Source: Roseitalea sp.
Lineage (GTDB): Bacteria; Pseudomonadota; Alphaproteobacteria; Rhizobiales; Rhizobiaceae
Reading direction: 5' to 3'
NCBI GenBank assembly: GCA_017642895.1
Contig: JAEPON010000008.1
Location: 1 to 64,000 of the forward strand
DNA: 64,000 bases
Below the pieces are notes generated by a model. The model ran no database searches. It was not told the DNA's origin and worked only from the letters and a program-made list of their open reading frames with translations. Position numbers and translations under genes: made by a program. This document shows, one piece after another, positions 54,645-63,842 of this stretch. Position 1 is the first letter of the stretch; each line of letters opens with the position of its first letter.

Positions 54645-55520
54645 TCAGGCCGCACCCTTGCGCGATGGCAGGGTGGCCTCTTGTTCCACATTGGCGGTGT
54701 TTTGGCTGGTAACAAGCGCTTCCAGCTCTTCGAGTTGCCATCGCCGAACCCGTTCGGCAGCTTCCTGCGCCCCAGTGCCGGCATAGGCCGAACGAAACCT
54801 TTCTTGCACGTCCTCACTGTTTGCCAGATCGGCAGACAGGCCGCGGAACACCGACAGGGCCTGCTCTTCGTCAAAGCCCATGAAGCGTAGCGCCAACAGG
54901 AGGTTACGCGATGTGGGATCATCGCAAAGGATACGCGCACTGGTCATGGAAAGTCCGGTGCAGTCCGCCAGGGCCGTCTCGAACAGGGAGCGGGATCGAT
55001 CTCCGGCCAGCGCGGCGATCTGGCTGAGTGCGCCGGCGTCCAGACGTTGAGTCGGGCCGCTACGATCACGTTCTCCAACCCGATTGGAGCGGCTCGAACC
55101 CGTTGGAATCTGCCGCAATTCGAGCGCCCGGTCCACGGCCGGATCGTCAAGCGCGCGCAACGCGGCCCGAACGGGCCCCGTCAGGTTCGGCCGTCGTGCA
55201 ATGGCGCGCACGCGCGGGCTCGCACCATGTGATCGGATCATCGTCAGCAACATCCGGTCATCGATGGCCGGCGACCGGGCGACAAAGGGAGCGGCAATCG
55301 TTTCGTCACTGTCGCAGAAAAAATGGACGATCTCGAGCGGCGCTGTCTCGATCGGCGCGAAAATGGCGGCCAGTGCCCGCCGGTCATCGACGGAGACGAG
55401 ATCGATGTTTTCCAAAATGTGTTTCTGGATGCGCATGCAATCCTCGGTAGAGGGATTGCGCAGCCGGGCGAACCGCTCGGCATTGTCTATGAGCATCTTG
55501 GCAAGGCGCTGATTCTGCAT
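54645..55520 (-). CDS. DUF2336 domain-containing protein
   Basis: A 291-residue, all-helical protein with HEAT-like repeats (RRALAAIFAPIETAPLEIVHF, SHGASPRVRAIARRPNLTGPV) characteristic of DUF2336. Many alphaproteobacterial members are cytoplasmic scaffolds with no proven role. It is convergent with DUF1491. Confidence 0.82.
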   Translation of the reverse strand: MQNQRLAKMLIDNAERFARLRNPSTEDCMRIQKHILENIDLVSVDDRRALAAIFAPIETAPLEIVHFFCDSDETIAAPFVARSPAIDDRMLLTMIRSHGASPRVRAIARRPNLTGPVRAALRALDDPAVDRALELRQIPTGSSRSNRVGERDRSGPTQRLDAGALSQIAALAGDRSRSLFETALADCTGLSMTSARILCDDPTSRNLLLALRFMGFDEEQALSVFRGLSADLANSEDVQERFRSAYAGTGAQEAAERVRRWQLEELEALVTSQNTANVEQEATLPSRKGAA

Positions 55521-55610
55521 GCCACCAAACTAGCGTGCAAGCGTTAGCGATGCGTTAACCATAAGCACGCAACCTTGGGTTACTCGCCATTGGACGCAAA
55601 AGGGGTTTCC

Positions 55611-55826
55611 ATGGCTGACATTGTTGCAATGGCGGCTTACCGCGCTGCTCACAAACGGTCGAACCCGGTTCGACAGACGGACCTGCTGTCCGCAAACGGC
55701 CCGGCGACGCTTCTTCTTTTCACCGGCGTTCGCCAGGAGCCGATCGGCGCAGGACTGCGGTCGGGTTCGGATGATCCGAGCCGCCCGGTCCACAGGCGGT
55801 CGAAGGCACCCGTCACCGATCATTGA
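55611..55826 (+). CDS. Small hypothetical protein
   Basis: A 71-residue basic protein beginning MADIVAMAAYRAAHKRS, with a GGGG-type ribosome-binding site before the ATG at 55611. The conserved-looking first 17 residues form a short amphipathic helix. It lies between two convergent genes on its right and a divergent start on its left. No family recognised. Confidence 0.5.
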   Translation: MADIVAMAAYRAAHKRSNPVRQTDLLSANGPATLLLFTGVRQEPIGAGLRSGSDDPSRPVHRRSKAPVTDH

Positions 55827-55842
55827 GATCGCCCGGTAGCGG

Positions 55843-56400
55843 TCAGAAGTCCAGCGACCGGCATTCCAGGGCATCGGCAAACCGGGCGCTGATACCCGTC
55901 CAGGTCTCGTCGGGTACGAACACGCGCACAACCACAAATCCCCTCGGATCATCGGCCGGCGCGACGATCGCGCCGGCAAGGTCGGTGGGCGTGCTTTGTC
56001 GAACATAGCGCAACTGGCCGGCATCCAGGACCAGAAGGTCGAGGCGTTGGCTGGCGGCGAGCCGGTCATTGGCCGAGAAAAAGCCGGTGCCCAGACTGTC
56101 ATAGAGATTGACGGTCCACAGCGGGACGCGTCCCGTCGAGCGCATGTGCAGGGCGCCATCGGCCAGATTGTATCGGCAGACGATGGTCTCGAAGAACGGA
56201 TCAGGTCCGTGAATGCCGTTCCCGACCGCCGTGTCATTCGACGAACCGGGCAGGGCGTAAGGACGGTTTTTGCTGGTCAGCGCCGCGATCTGGTTCCAGG
56301 GCGTGCTCGCCGAAACGAGCGGCAGCAGGAAAACGATGGCCAGATGCACCACCGCAGCGCCCACAAGGCCGACCAGCGTTGCATAGAGGAAACGGCTCAT
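55843..56400 (-). CDS. DUF1254-like exported/membrane protein
   Basis: A protein of about 185 residues with an N-terminal membrane segment (FLYATLVGLVGAAVVHLAIVF). The core DPFFETIVCRYNLADGALHM, VPLWTVNLYDSLGTGFFS and GFVVVRVFVPDETW match DUF1254. It starts in an ATGA overlap with the DUF1214 gene. These two domains are often fused or paired in bacteria; function is unknown. Confidence 0.75.
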   Translation of the reverse strand: MSRFLYATLVGLVGAAVVHLAIVFLLPLVSASTPWNQIAALTSKNRPYALPGSSNDTAVGNGIHGPDPFFETIVCRYNLADGALHMRSTGRVPLWTVNLYDSLGTGFFSANDRLAASQRLDLLVLDAGQLRYVRQSTPTDLAGAIVAPADDPRGFVVVRVFVPDETWTGISARFADALECRSLDF

Positions 56401-56981
56401 GACCGGCACCCGACCTGCCGAATATCGGGCATCGCAAAATCGATCAGACCGGTGCTCGTGGTGATGGACGTGTCATAGAGCGTGAGGATGAACCGCGCCG
56501 GCCCCCGATGATCAAGATGCAGCCAGTTGCCCGGCTCCGGCGTCTCGGAAACGGCGATCCGCACGCCTTCTTCCGCATCATGAACAATCGCTCGACTGTG
56601 CGTGCGCGCCGAACGCCCCGCCGGAGCATCCAGCGTCCGGCCGTTTTGATCGATCATCCGCAGCGTCCAAAGGCGGCTCGATGGCAGCCGGCCTTCGATA
56701 ACGTAGCTGCAGGTTCCGCTGATCGGCTCGCCGTCCGAATCGCGGCTGGCGCCGAAGGCCACGCCTTCCGCTGCGCCAAGCGCAATCCCGCCATTGCGGG
56801 CAGCATGGGCGCGGGCATAAGGGTCGGCATTTTGAGACCCGGCCAAGGGAAAGCCGGTCCATTGACCAATGGAAAGCGCCGAGAACCCCGGAAACCGGTC
56901 GGTGACGGTCCATGCGCTAAGCCCGCCGAGTGCGAATGCAAGGCCGAGCACATAGGCGATGGTCAGGATTGAGCGGATCAT
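56397..56981 (-). CDS. DUF1214-like exported/membrane protein
   Basis: A 194-residue protein with an N-terminal segment (SILTIAYVLGLAFALGGLS) and a DUF1214 core: DPYARAHAARNGGIALGAAEG, LWTLRMIDQNGRTLD and a C-terminal LHLDHRGPARFILTLYDTS. It is translationally coupled to the DUF1254 partner. Both are probably periplasmic and anchored in the inner membrane. Confidence 0.75.
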   Translation of the reverse strand: MIRSILTIAYVLGLAFALGGLSAWTVTDRFPGFSALSIGQWTGFPLAGSQNADPYARAHAARNGGIALGAAEGVAFGASRDSDGEPISGTCSYVIEGRLPSSRLWTLRMIDQNGRTLDAPAGRSARTHSRAIVHDAEEGVRIAVSETPEPGNWLHLDHRGPARFILTLYDTSITTSTGLIDFAMPDIRQVGCRS

Positions 56982-57095
56982 CGGTTTGGGATCAAAACCT
57001 TGGCGCGGCGAACCGGTCTCGCCGGGGACCGATGGCAGGTTTGCTCGGATGCGATCACGCGACGTCTTCGCTTTGCAGCGCCCGAGGGCTCCATG

Positions 57096-59258
57096 TCAAC
57101 GTGAACGTGCCGCCAGCTGCTGAGAATCGGCGGACAATGGCGCGGCACTGCCAAGCCTGTCTTCGAGCGCGATCAGAAACCGGACTGCGTCTTCCGAAAG
57201 GGCCAGCCGCCGCGGCGGCAAGGCTGTTGCTGTGTCGTCGCTGGCCACCTCGGGTGCTTCCTCCGTTGCCGGACGTATTGAATCTTCCACGCCGGGCAAG
57301 GGCACAAGATCGGCATCCCGGTGGGCGTAGGACATGATGCGCTGCCAGGTCATGGCAGGAAGCCGGCCGCCGGTCAGCCGGTTCGTTGGCGTGTAGTCGT
57401 CATTGCCATACCAGACCGCGGCCGTGAAATTGCCCGTGTAGCCGACAAACCACGCATCGCGATAGGCCTGTGTCGTCCCGGTCTTCCCGGCGACCTTGAT
57501 GCCGTCGAGCGCCGCGCGTCGTCCGGTGCCCCACTCCGTCACATTGACCAGCATCCGGTTCAGCATTTCAGCCTTTTCGGCTTCGAGCACGCGTTCGCCC
57601 CCGGTTGGCGTGCGGCGGCGGTCATAGATGATTTCACCGGACGGACTTTTGATCTGCGTGAAAGCGTGTCGGGTTCCCGCGATCCCGCCGCTCGCCAGCG
57701 TCAGATAGCCTGTTGCCTGGTCCATGACCGTCATCCCGGCCGTTCCCAGAACCATGGTGTGGTGGCTGATGATGTTCGATTCAACGCCCATCTTCCGTGC
57801 CATGTCGATCACCGGCTTGGTGCCGCCAAGATGGTCGCGCGTGATCCAAACCGGAACGGTATTGATCGACCGCGCCAGCGCGGTGGCCAGTGTCACCCGG
57901 CCGGCAAAGGAGCGATTGTAGTTTTGCGGCGACCAGCCCCGCCAGGTGATCGGCCGATCCGCGATGACGCTGGCGTCGGTCAGGCCGGCATCGATCGCTG
58001 CCGCATAGACGTAGGTCTTGAAGGATGATCCGGCCTGACGCTCGGCGGCGGTCGCGCGGTTGAACTGGCTTGCACCATAGTCCCTGCCGCCAACCAGCGC
58101 CCGCACCGCGCCATTGGCTTCGATCAACACCACGGCGGATTCACTGACATTGTAGTCCTGCCCGTGCTTGCGCAGGAAGAACTGTACCGATTCTTCCGAA
58201 GCGCGCTGAAGCTCCGAATCGATCGTCGTGCGCACGACGACAGACCGGGTCGGCAGGTTCTGCGCGATGATGAAGTCCTTGACCTCTTCAAACGCCCAGT
58301 CGAGGAAATAATCGGGACTTTCGGTACCGTCGCGTAAAATGACGTCGGCAGGCTCCCGACGGGCGCCCGTTACCTGGCCTTCAGTCATGAAGTCGGCCTG
58401 GACGATGTTGGTGAGCACCTCGTTCGCCCTGCCGCGTGCCGCGGGCAGGTTGATATGCGGCGCAAAACGCGCCGGCGCCTTGAACAGGCCCGCCAGCATG
58501 GCCGCTTCGGCAAGGTCGATGTCGCGCACGTCCTTGTCGAAATAGAACTTCGCCGCCGCGCCCACGCCGAACGTGCCGCCCCCCATATAGGCACGATCCA
58601 GATAGAGCTTGAGAATCTCATCCTTGCTCAGGTTGGCTTCCAGCCAGAGCGCGAGGAAAGCCTCCTTGATCTTGCGTTCGAGCGTCCGCTCGTTGGTCAG
58701 GAACAGGTTTTTTGCCAGCTGCTGCGTGATCGTCGACCCGCCTTGCACGACAGAGTTGGCGCGCACATTCTCTGTCGTCGCACGCAACAACCCCATGGCG
58801 TCAATGCCGAAATGATCGAAGAAGCGGCGATCCTCGGTGGCGAGCACCGCCTTGACCAGATGGTCGGGCAAATCCTCCACCGGCACTGCATCGGTATGCA
58901 GAATGCCGCGTTGTCCGATCTCCCGGCCGTACCGATCAAGAAAGGTTACCGCGAACTGATCCTGATTGCGCCAGTCCTGCGCCACTTCGCGGGATGATGG
59001 AATGGCGAGCGCCAGAAGCGCGATCAGGCCCAGCATGCCCAGTGTCATCGCATCGCCAGCCGCCTCGAAGAAAGCGCGCCTGAACCCACGCGGCCGGAAC
59101 CGCCGAAAGAAGATCGTGATGTCTTCCCAGGTTTGCGCTGCCCTGAAACTGGAATCATAAAGCGCCGAATCGATCCAGGCGTCGATTTCCAGCAGAAATG
59201 ACGACTTTTTGTGTGGCCGCTTTTTCTGGCCATCGTCTGGCAGGTTCAGATCATCCAT
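57096..59258 (-). CDS. Class A penicillin-binding protein (PBP1A/2A-like)
   Basis: Bifunctional peptidoglycan synthase of 720 residues. After a cytoplasmic basic tail and one membrane segment (AMTLGMLGLIALLALAIP) comes the glycosyltransferase domain (VLATEDRRFFDHFGIDAMG with the catalytic glutamate, GGSTITQQLAKNLFLT) and then the transpeptidase with SxxK in GSSFKTYVYAA, SxN in ARSINTVPVW and KTG in AGKTGTTQAYRDAWFVG. It polymerises and cross-links the cell wall. No ribosome-binding site is obvious at 59258. Confidence 0.93.
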   Translation of the reverse strand: MDDLNLPDDGQKKRPHKKSSFLLEIDAWIDSALYDSSFRAAQTWEDITIFFRRFRPRGFRRAFFEAAGDAMTLGMLGLIALLALAIPSSREVAQDWRNQDQFAVTFLDRYGREIGQRGILHTDAVPVEDLPDHLVKAVLATEDRRFFDHFGIDAMGLLRATTENVRANSVVQGGSTITQQLAKNLFLTNERTLERKIKEAFLALWLEANLSKDEILKLYLDRAYMGGGTFGVGAAAKFYFDKDVRDIDLAEAAMLAGLFKAPARFAPHINLPAARGRANEVLTNIVQADFMTEGQVTGARREPADVILRDGTESPDYFLDWAFEEVKDFIIAQNLPTRSVVVRTTIDSELQRASEESVQFFLRKHGQDYNVSESAVVLIEANGAVRALVGGRDYGASQFNRATAAERQAGSSFKTYVYAAAIDAGLTDASVIADRPITWRGWSPQNYNRSFAGRVTLATALARSINTVPVWITRDHLGGTKPVIDMARKMGVESNIISHHTMVLGTAGMTVMDQATGYLTLASGGIAGTRHAFTQIKSPSGEIIYDRRRTPTGGERVLEAEKAEMLNRMLVNVTEWGTGRRAALDGIKVAGKTGTTQAYRDAWFVGYTGNFTAAVWYGNDDYTPTNRLTGGRLPAMTWQRIMSYAHRDADLVPLPGVEDSIRPATEEAPEVASDDTATALPPRRLALSEDAVRFLIALEDRLGSAAPLSADSQQLAARSR

Positions 59259-59392
59259 GTCGCAAAGTGCGTCCGGCGGTGCCGGCGTTTGGCCCCATTC
59301 ATGCTACGTCGCAAAGCCCGCACCCGGCGGGCGTTTCCGTTCTGTCTTGCCGCATTTCGCCAAGTCGGGCAATGGCCGGAAGGCGTTTGGCG

Positions 59393-59818
59393 TTAACGGC
59401 CGGGGCCCGTTCCGACATGATTTGCCGGGTCCAGCGCGCCTTCACGGGCACTGTGATAATACTGCGTTGCGACCATCAAGCCCTTCAGCGGTCGCAGCGG
59501 CAGAACACAGAACACGAGCAGCAGGGGCAGCGTCAAAAGCGCGTTGACCCAGTAGGGCGCGCCGACCGAAACCTCCATCCAGACCGCGAACGCGACCACC
59601 GGAATGCATGCGAAGGTGATCACGAAAAAGGCCGGCCCGTCCGCCGGATCGGCGAAATCGAAATCTAGACCGCATATTTCACAATGTTCGGCCAGCGAAA
59701 GAAAGCCGGAAAACAGGCGGCCGCGGCCGCAGCGGGGGCATTTGCCGACGAGCCCGGTATGTTGGGGCTTGATCGGTGGAAACTCGGCGTCAACGCGCGC
59801 GTCCGAAGAGGTCGACAT
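59393..59818 (-). CDS. DUF983 family protein
   Basis: A 141-residue protein with a zinc-ribbon-like pair CPRCGRG and CEICGLDF followed by two membrane segments (FFVITFACIPVVAFAVW and ALLTLPLLLVFCVLPL), as in DUF983. Family members often lie near cytochrome oxidase assembly genes, but none is seen here. It is divergent from the GTA-like cluster. Confidence 0.85.
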   Translation of the reverse strand: MSTSSDARVDAEFPPIKPQHTGLVGKCPRCGRGRLFSGFLSLAEHCEICGLDFDFADPADGPAFFVITFACIPVVAFAVWMEVSVGAPYWVNALLTLPLLLVFCVLPLRPLKGLMVATQYYHSAREGALDPANHVGTGPGR

Positions 59819-59860
59819 GGAAGGTCCGTTCCAAAAAAATCCGATGATAGGAATATTTTC

Positions 59861-59889
59861 TTGACACCGTGACGGTGCCGGAGTAGGGT
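59861..59889 (+). promoter_or_regulatory. Strong promoter-like sequence with embedded palindrome
   Basis: TTGACA (59861-59866) is separated by exactly 17 bp from TAGGGT (59884-59889). Overlapping the -35 edge and spacer is the perfect palindrome CACCGTGACGGTG (59865-59877). The position suggests a regulated promoter for the terminase/portal/capsid operon, with a dimeric regulator binding between the promoter boxes. Confidence 0.5.
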
Positions 59890-59983
59890 AGTGGCATAAT
59901 CACAAAATTGGGTCGACACGGCGCTTCGTCGCATGATGGGGCTGGATCGTGCGCCCATTGCGGGTTTTCAAGAGAGGTTTGCG

Positions 59984-60394
59984 ATGGTTTCCGGATCGGA
60001 CCGCGAGAGCGCGGCGCCGCACGTCACCCTGCCGTCCCGTGTGCTCCAGGCGCTCGGCACGCAGTTTGAGGTACAGGCCGAGCGTCTGGCCACGCTCGGC
60101 GAGCAAAGCGACGGCGTTGACGGGCGGTTTCTGGACGGAATGTCGGCCTTGGCCAAGGCCGCAGAGAAGCTTCGTGACCTGCGCGAAATCTGCGGCGAAG
60201 CGGACGATGAGGCAACGGAGGATGAGTTGGCAGAACTTCGCGCCTTTTTCGAAGCGACCGACAAACGGATAGATAAGCTTGCCCAGGAACGTGCCGCTGC
60301 CTTGGTGGCCAACGATGCCGTCGCAACATGCCCGGCATGTGGCGCTCAGATGCGGACTTCTGGCCTTGCGGGAGGCGCAGACCCCGCCGCGTGA
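59984..60394 (+). CDS. GTA/phage packaging protein, small-terminase position
   Basis: A 136-residue protein directly before the large terminase gene, the position of g1 in RcGTA. Mostly helical (SRVLQALGTQFEVQAERL, LAKAAEKLRDLREICG, LRAFFEATDKRIDKLAQERAA) with a C-terminal CPACG motif. Identification as small terminase rests on position. ATG at 59984 has AGAGAGG upstream; the longer frame from 59933 lacks one. It overlaps the large terminase start. Confidence 0.6.
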   Translation: MVSGSDRESAAPHVTLPSRVLQALGTQFEVQAERLATLGEQSDGVDGRFLDGMSALAKAAEKLRDLREICGEADDEATEDELAELRAFFEATDKRIDKLAQERAAALVANDAVATCPACGAQMRTSGLAGGADPAA

Positions 60395-61574
60395 CCGCAA
60401 CTGGTCCACATGGCTTTTGCTGGGCGGACGCGGGTCGGGCAAGACGCGGGCCGGCGCCGAATGGGTGCATGGCCTTGCCAGCGCTGCCCGTCCGTTCGCA
60501 GAAAGGATATCGGCGCCGATCGCGCTGGTCGGCGAAACGATCGCCGATGTGCGCGATGTCATGATCGAAGGGCCTGCCGGCATATTGCGCTCGGCGCTCT
60601 ACAACCGGCCGGTCTACGAAGCGACACGGCGCCGGCTGGTCTGGCCGACCGGCGCGGTGGCGCAGGTCTTTTCGGCGCATGATCCGGGCAGGCTGCGCGG
60701 ACCGCAATTTGCGGCGGCCTGGTGTGATGAACTGGTCAAGTGGCCCTATCCCGGCGAGTGCTGGGACATGCTGCAATTCGGCCTGCGCTTGGGCGACTGG
60801 CCGCGCCTGGCGGTGACGACGACGCCAAGGCCGCTCAAGCTTCTGGCGCGGATCATGGACGATGCCGCAACCGTCACTGTACGGATGAGAACCGCCGACA
60901 ATGCGGCCAATCTGGCGCGTGACTTCCTGCGCACGATCCATGCGCGCTATGGCGGCACACGGCTTGGACGGCAGGAACTCGATGCCGAGATCCTCGGCGA
61001 ACGTGACGGCGCGCTCTGGACCCGCGACCTGCTTGAACGGTGCAGGTCGACCGGCCGCGGCGACCATGGGCGGATCGTTGTTGCCGTCGATCCGCCGGCC
61101 AGCGCGAAGGCGTCGTCGGATGCGTGCGGCATCGTTGTTGCCGGCCTGACCGATGAGGGCGTGGTCGACATCATCGCCGATCACAGCATCGGTGCGGCGA
61201 CGCCGCGCCAATGGGCCAGCCGGGCGGTTGCGGCCTATCACGCCGTCGGCGCCGACATCATGGTGGCCGAAGTCAACCAGGGCGGCGACATGGTCAGGAG
61301 CGTGATTGGCATGGTCGATCCGACCGTCAATGTTCGTCCGGTGCGGGCGTCGCGCGCCAAATGGCTGCGCGCTGAGCCGGTGGCCGCGCTCTATGAGCAG
61401 GGCCGGGTCCGCCATGTGGGCGTGCTGGCCGAACTGGAAGACGAAATGTGCGATTTCGGGCTGGACGGCCTTTCCTCAGGCCGCTCGCCGGACCGGCTCG
61501 ACGCGCTGGTCTGGGCGGTTGCCGAACTGGTCTCGGGCGCGCGCGGCCATCCACGCGTCCGGGCGCTTGTTTGA
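60315..61574 (+). CDS. Large terminase subunit, GTA/phage type
   Basis: DNA-packaging ATPase and nuclease of about 419 residues. Walker A is LLLGGRGSGKTRAGAEW, Walker B is in AAAWCDELVKWPYPGECW, and the C-terminal RNase H-like nuclease has aspartates in VAVDPPASAKASSDACG and near DRLDALVWAVAELV. The start is uncertain: ATG at 60315 has GGTGG upstream, and a GTG at 60339 would give 411 residues. It would translocate DNA into the capsid. Confidence 0.9.
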   Translation: MPSQHARHVALRCGLLALREAQTPPRDRNWSTWLLLGGRGSGKTRAGAEWVHGLASAARPFAERISAPIALVGETIADVRDVMIEGPAGILRSALYNRPVYEATRRRLVWPTGAVAQVFSAHDPGRLRGPQFAAAWCDELVKWPYPGECWDMLQFGLRLGDWPRLAVTTTPRPLKLLARIMDDAATVTVRMRTADNAANLARDFLRTIHARYGGTRLGRQELDAEILGERDGALWTRDLLERCRSTGRGDHGRIVVAVDPPASAKASSDACGIVVAGLTDEGVVDIIADHSIGAATPRQWASRAVAAYHAVGADIMVAEVNQGGDMVRSVIGMVDPTVNVRPVRASRAKWLRAEPVAALYEQGRVRHVGVLAELEDEMCDFGLDGLSSGRSPDRLDALVWAVAELVSGARGHPRVRALV

Positions 61575-61589
61575 ACAATGGAAGAACCG

Positions 61590-62810
61590 ATGAACTGGGT
61601 CATGAACATGCTGGGCCGCGGGCGAATGCAGGCGGCCGGGGCCGATATGCGGTCGCCGCCAAACGCGGTTCCGGAACAGAAATCCGCCCTCGCGCAGGGC
61701 TTCGTTGCCATGCACACAATGCTCGATGCGGGCTGGACGCATGCCTCCTTCTCCGCCTTGGCGCGCGAGGGGTTCATGCGCAATCCGATCGTGCACCGAT
61801 GCGTCCGGATGGTGTCGGAGGCCGCCGCCGCTGTCCCCTGGAGCGTGCAGGACGATGGTCGCGAGCTTGCCAAGCACCCGCTGCTCGATACGCTGGAGCG
61901 CCCCAATTTTGGCCAGTCGCGTACCGCGCTGGCCGAGACCCTGTTCGGCAATCTGCTTCTGTCCGGCAATGCCTATCTGGAGCGGGTCGAGGCCGCCGAC
62001 GGCAGGATGCGGCTCCATACGATCCGGCCCGACCGCGTGCGCATGGACCATGATGAGCGCGGCTGGCCGGCGCGCTGTATCATCGAAGGCGCAGATGGTC
62101 CGCGCACGATCGGCATGGATGATGACCGCCACGCGCCGGCTGTCGTGCACCTGTCCCTCTATAACCCGCTCAGCGAGACCGACGGGTTCGCCCCGCTCGA
62201 GGCTGCGCTGATGGCGCTTGATGTGCACAATGCCGCCGCCCAATGGAACAAGGCGCTGCTCGACAATGCGGCGCGGCCCTCGGGCGCGCTGATCTACGCG
62301 CCGGGCGACGGCTCGACGCTGACGGCCGAGCAATATGACCAACTCAAGCGCGAACTCGCCGACGGCTATTCCGGCGCGCTCAATGCCGGCCGTCCGCTTC
62401 TGCTCGAAGGCGGTCTCGACTGGAAGGCGATGGGTCTGACGCCGCGCGACATGGACTTTATCGAAGCCAAGAATTCGGCCAGCCGCGACATCGCGCTCGC
62501 CTTCGGCGTGCCGCCCATGCTGCTGGGCATACCCGGCGACAACACCTATTCCAACTATCAGGAGGCCCAGCGTGCCTTCTACCGGTTGACCGTGCTGCCG
62601 CTGGTCCGGCGGACGGTCGAAGCGCTGTCCGCCTGGCTGGCGCCGCTTTATCCGGGGCGCATCCGGATCGGCATCGATCTTGACCGGGTCGAGGGACTGG
62701 CAGCCGAGCGCGACGCGTTGTGGGCGCGGCTCGAAGCGGCCTCGTTCCTGGCGGACACCGAAAAGCGCGAAGCGGTCGGCTATGCGCCGACGCCGGCCCG
62801 GAACGGCTGA
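61590..62810 (+). CDS. Phage/GTA portal protein, HK97 type
   Basis: Portal of about 406 residues, forming the ring through which DNA enters the head. Family segments are REGFMRNPIVHRCVRMVSEAA, LFGNLLLSGNAYLERVEA, RPDRVRMDHDERG and IALAFGVPPMLLGIPGDNTYSNYQEAQ. ATG at 61590 is preferred for the GGAAG upstream; ATG at 61578 is possible. It is 15 bp from the terminase stop. Confidence 0.9.
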   Translation: MNWVMNMLGRGRMQAAGADMRSPPNAVPEQKSALAQGFVAMHTMLDAGWTHASFSALAREGFMRNPIVHRCVRMVSEAAAAVPWSVQDDGRELAKHPLLDTLERPNFGQSRTALAETLFGNLLLSGNAYLERVEAADGRMRLHTIRPDRVRMDHDERGWPARCIIEGADGPRTIGMDDDRHAPAVVHLSLYNPLSETDGFAPLEAALMALDVHNAAAQWNKALLDNAARPSGALIYAPGDGSTLTAEQYDQLKRELADGYSGALNAGRPLLLEGGLDWKAMGLTPRDMDFIEAKNSASRDIALAFGVPPMLLGIPGDNTYSNYQEAQRAFYRLTVLPLVRRTVEALSAWLAPLYPGRIRIGIDLDRVEGLAAERDALWARLEAASFLADTEKREAVGYAPTPARNG

Positions 62811-62815
62811 CGGTC

Positions 62816-63166
62816 ATGACCGATATCAACCCGGCGGGCACGGTGTGGCTCGCCAAACTGGCAGGCGCCATCGCCGGCTCGGCGATCTCGCTCGCCTACC
62901 TGTTTCCGCGCTCGCGCCGCGAGGCCGCGCTGCGGTTCATGACCGGCGTCACCGGCGGTGTCGTCTTCGGCACCACGGCGGGCGTCGCCGTCGCCGAACG
63001 CCTGGCCATCGCCGACGTGCTCAGCGACTTCGAGACCGTGCTGATGGGCGCCGCCCTGGCCTCTGTCAGCATCTGGTGGGCGATGGGTCTGGCGATCCGC
63101 TTTGCCGACCGCAGCGGCAATTCAACAGACAAAACCGGCAGCAGGAGGCCCGATGATCCCGCTTGA
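62816..63166 (+). CDS. Small membrane protein between portal and protease (GTA g3.5-like, DUF6107-like)
   Basis: A 116-residue protein with two or three hydrophobic segments (WLAKLAGAIAGSAISLAYLF, GGVVFGTTAGVAVAERLA, MGAALASVSIWWAMGLAI). A short gene of this kind stands between portal and protease in RcGTA-like clusters. The layout resembles small phage holin-like proteins, but the role is not known. The end overlaps the protease gene by 14 bp. Confidence 0.6.
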   Translation: MTDINPAGTVWLAKLAGAIAGSAISLAYLFPRSRREAALRFMTGVTGGVVFGTTAGVAVAERLAIADVLSDFETVLMGAALASVSIWWAMGLAIRFADRSGNSTDKTGSRRPDDPA

Positions 63167-63842
63167 TCGCAAATTCGCTGCAACCGAACTTGGCGATATC
63201 GACGAAACCGGCACGTTCATGGGCTATGCATCCGTCTTCGGCGCGGTTGATCTCGGTCAGGAAGTGGTCACCGCCGGCGCGTTCGCAAAATCGCTGACCG
63301 AAAAGGGCGCCGGCGGCATCCGCATGCTGTTCCAGCACAATCCCGATGAGCCGATCGGCCATTGGCTGTCGGTCGAGGAAGATGCGCACGGCCTGAAGGT
63401 TCGCGGCCGGATCAGCACGGACGTCGCGCGCGGCCGCGAGGTGCTGGCCCTGATGCAGGCCGGTGGCCTTGACGGCCTGTCGATCGGCTTCAAGACGGTG
63501 CGCGCCAAGACCGATGCCGCCACCGGCGTCCGCCACATTTTCGAAGCCGATCTCTGGGAGATCTCCATCGTCACCTTCCCGATGCTGCCCGAGGCACGGG
63601 TCGGGGCAGTCAAGGCCGCGCCGGCCCTGCCGACGGTCCGGGAGTTCGAACGTTGGCTCGTGCGCGATGCCGGGCTGACCAGACGGCAGGCCCGCACGGT
63701 CATCACCAAGGGGTTTGCCGTTTTGGATCGCGGGCGGGATGCCGCGTTCGCACATGGCGCAAAGGACGGTCTTGTGCTCGCACATACCATCCGTCGTGCC
63801 GCCGATCTTCTCACCCTCAACACCAAGGAGTTGCGATCATGA
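63153..63842 (+). CDS. Prohead (capsid maturation) protease, HK97 family
   Basis: A 229-residue serine protease of family S78. The N-terminal KFAATELGDIDETGTFMGYASVF, the catalytic histidine in MLFQHNPDEPIGHW, the serine in GGLDGLSIGFKTV and the glutamate-containing LWEISIVTFPMLPEARV are in order. It processes the capsid scaffold segment during head assembly. GCAGGAGG precedes the ATG. The stop overlaps the capsid gene in ATGA. Confidence 0.92.
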   Translation: MIPLDRKFAATELGDIDETGTFMGYASVFGAVDLGQEVVTAGAFAKSLTEKGAGGIRMLFQHNPDEPIGHWLSVEEDAHGLKVRGRISTDVARGREVLALMQAGGLDGLSIGFKTVRAKTDAATGVRHIFEADLWEISIVTFPMLPEARVGAVKAAPALPTVREFERWLVRDAGLTRRQARTVITKGFAVLDRGRDAAFAHGAKDGLVLAHTIRRAADLLTLNTKELRS

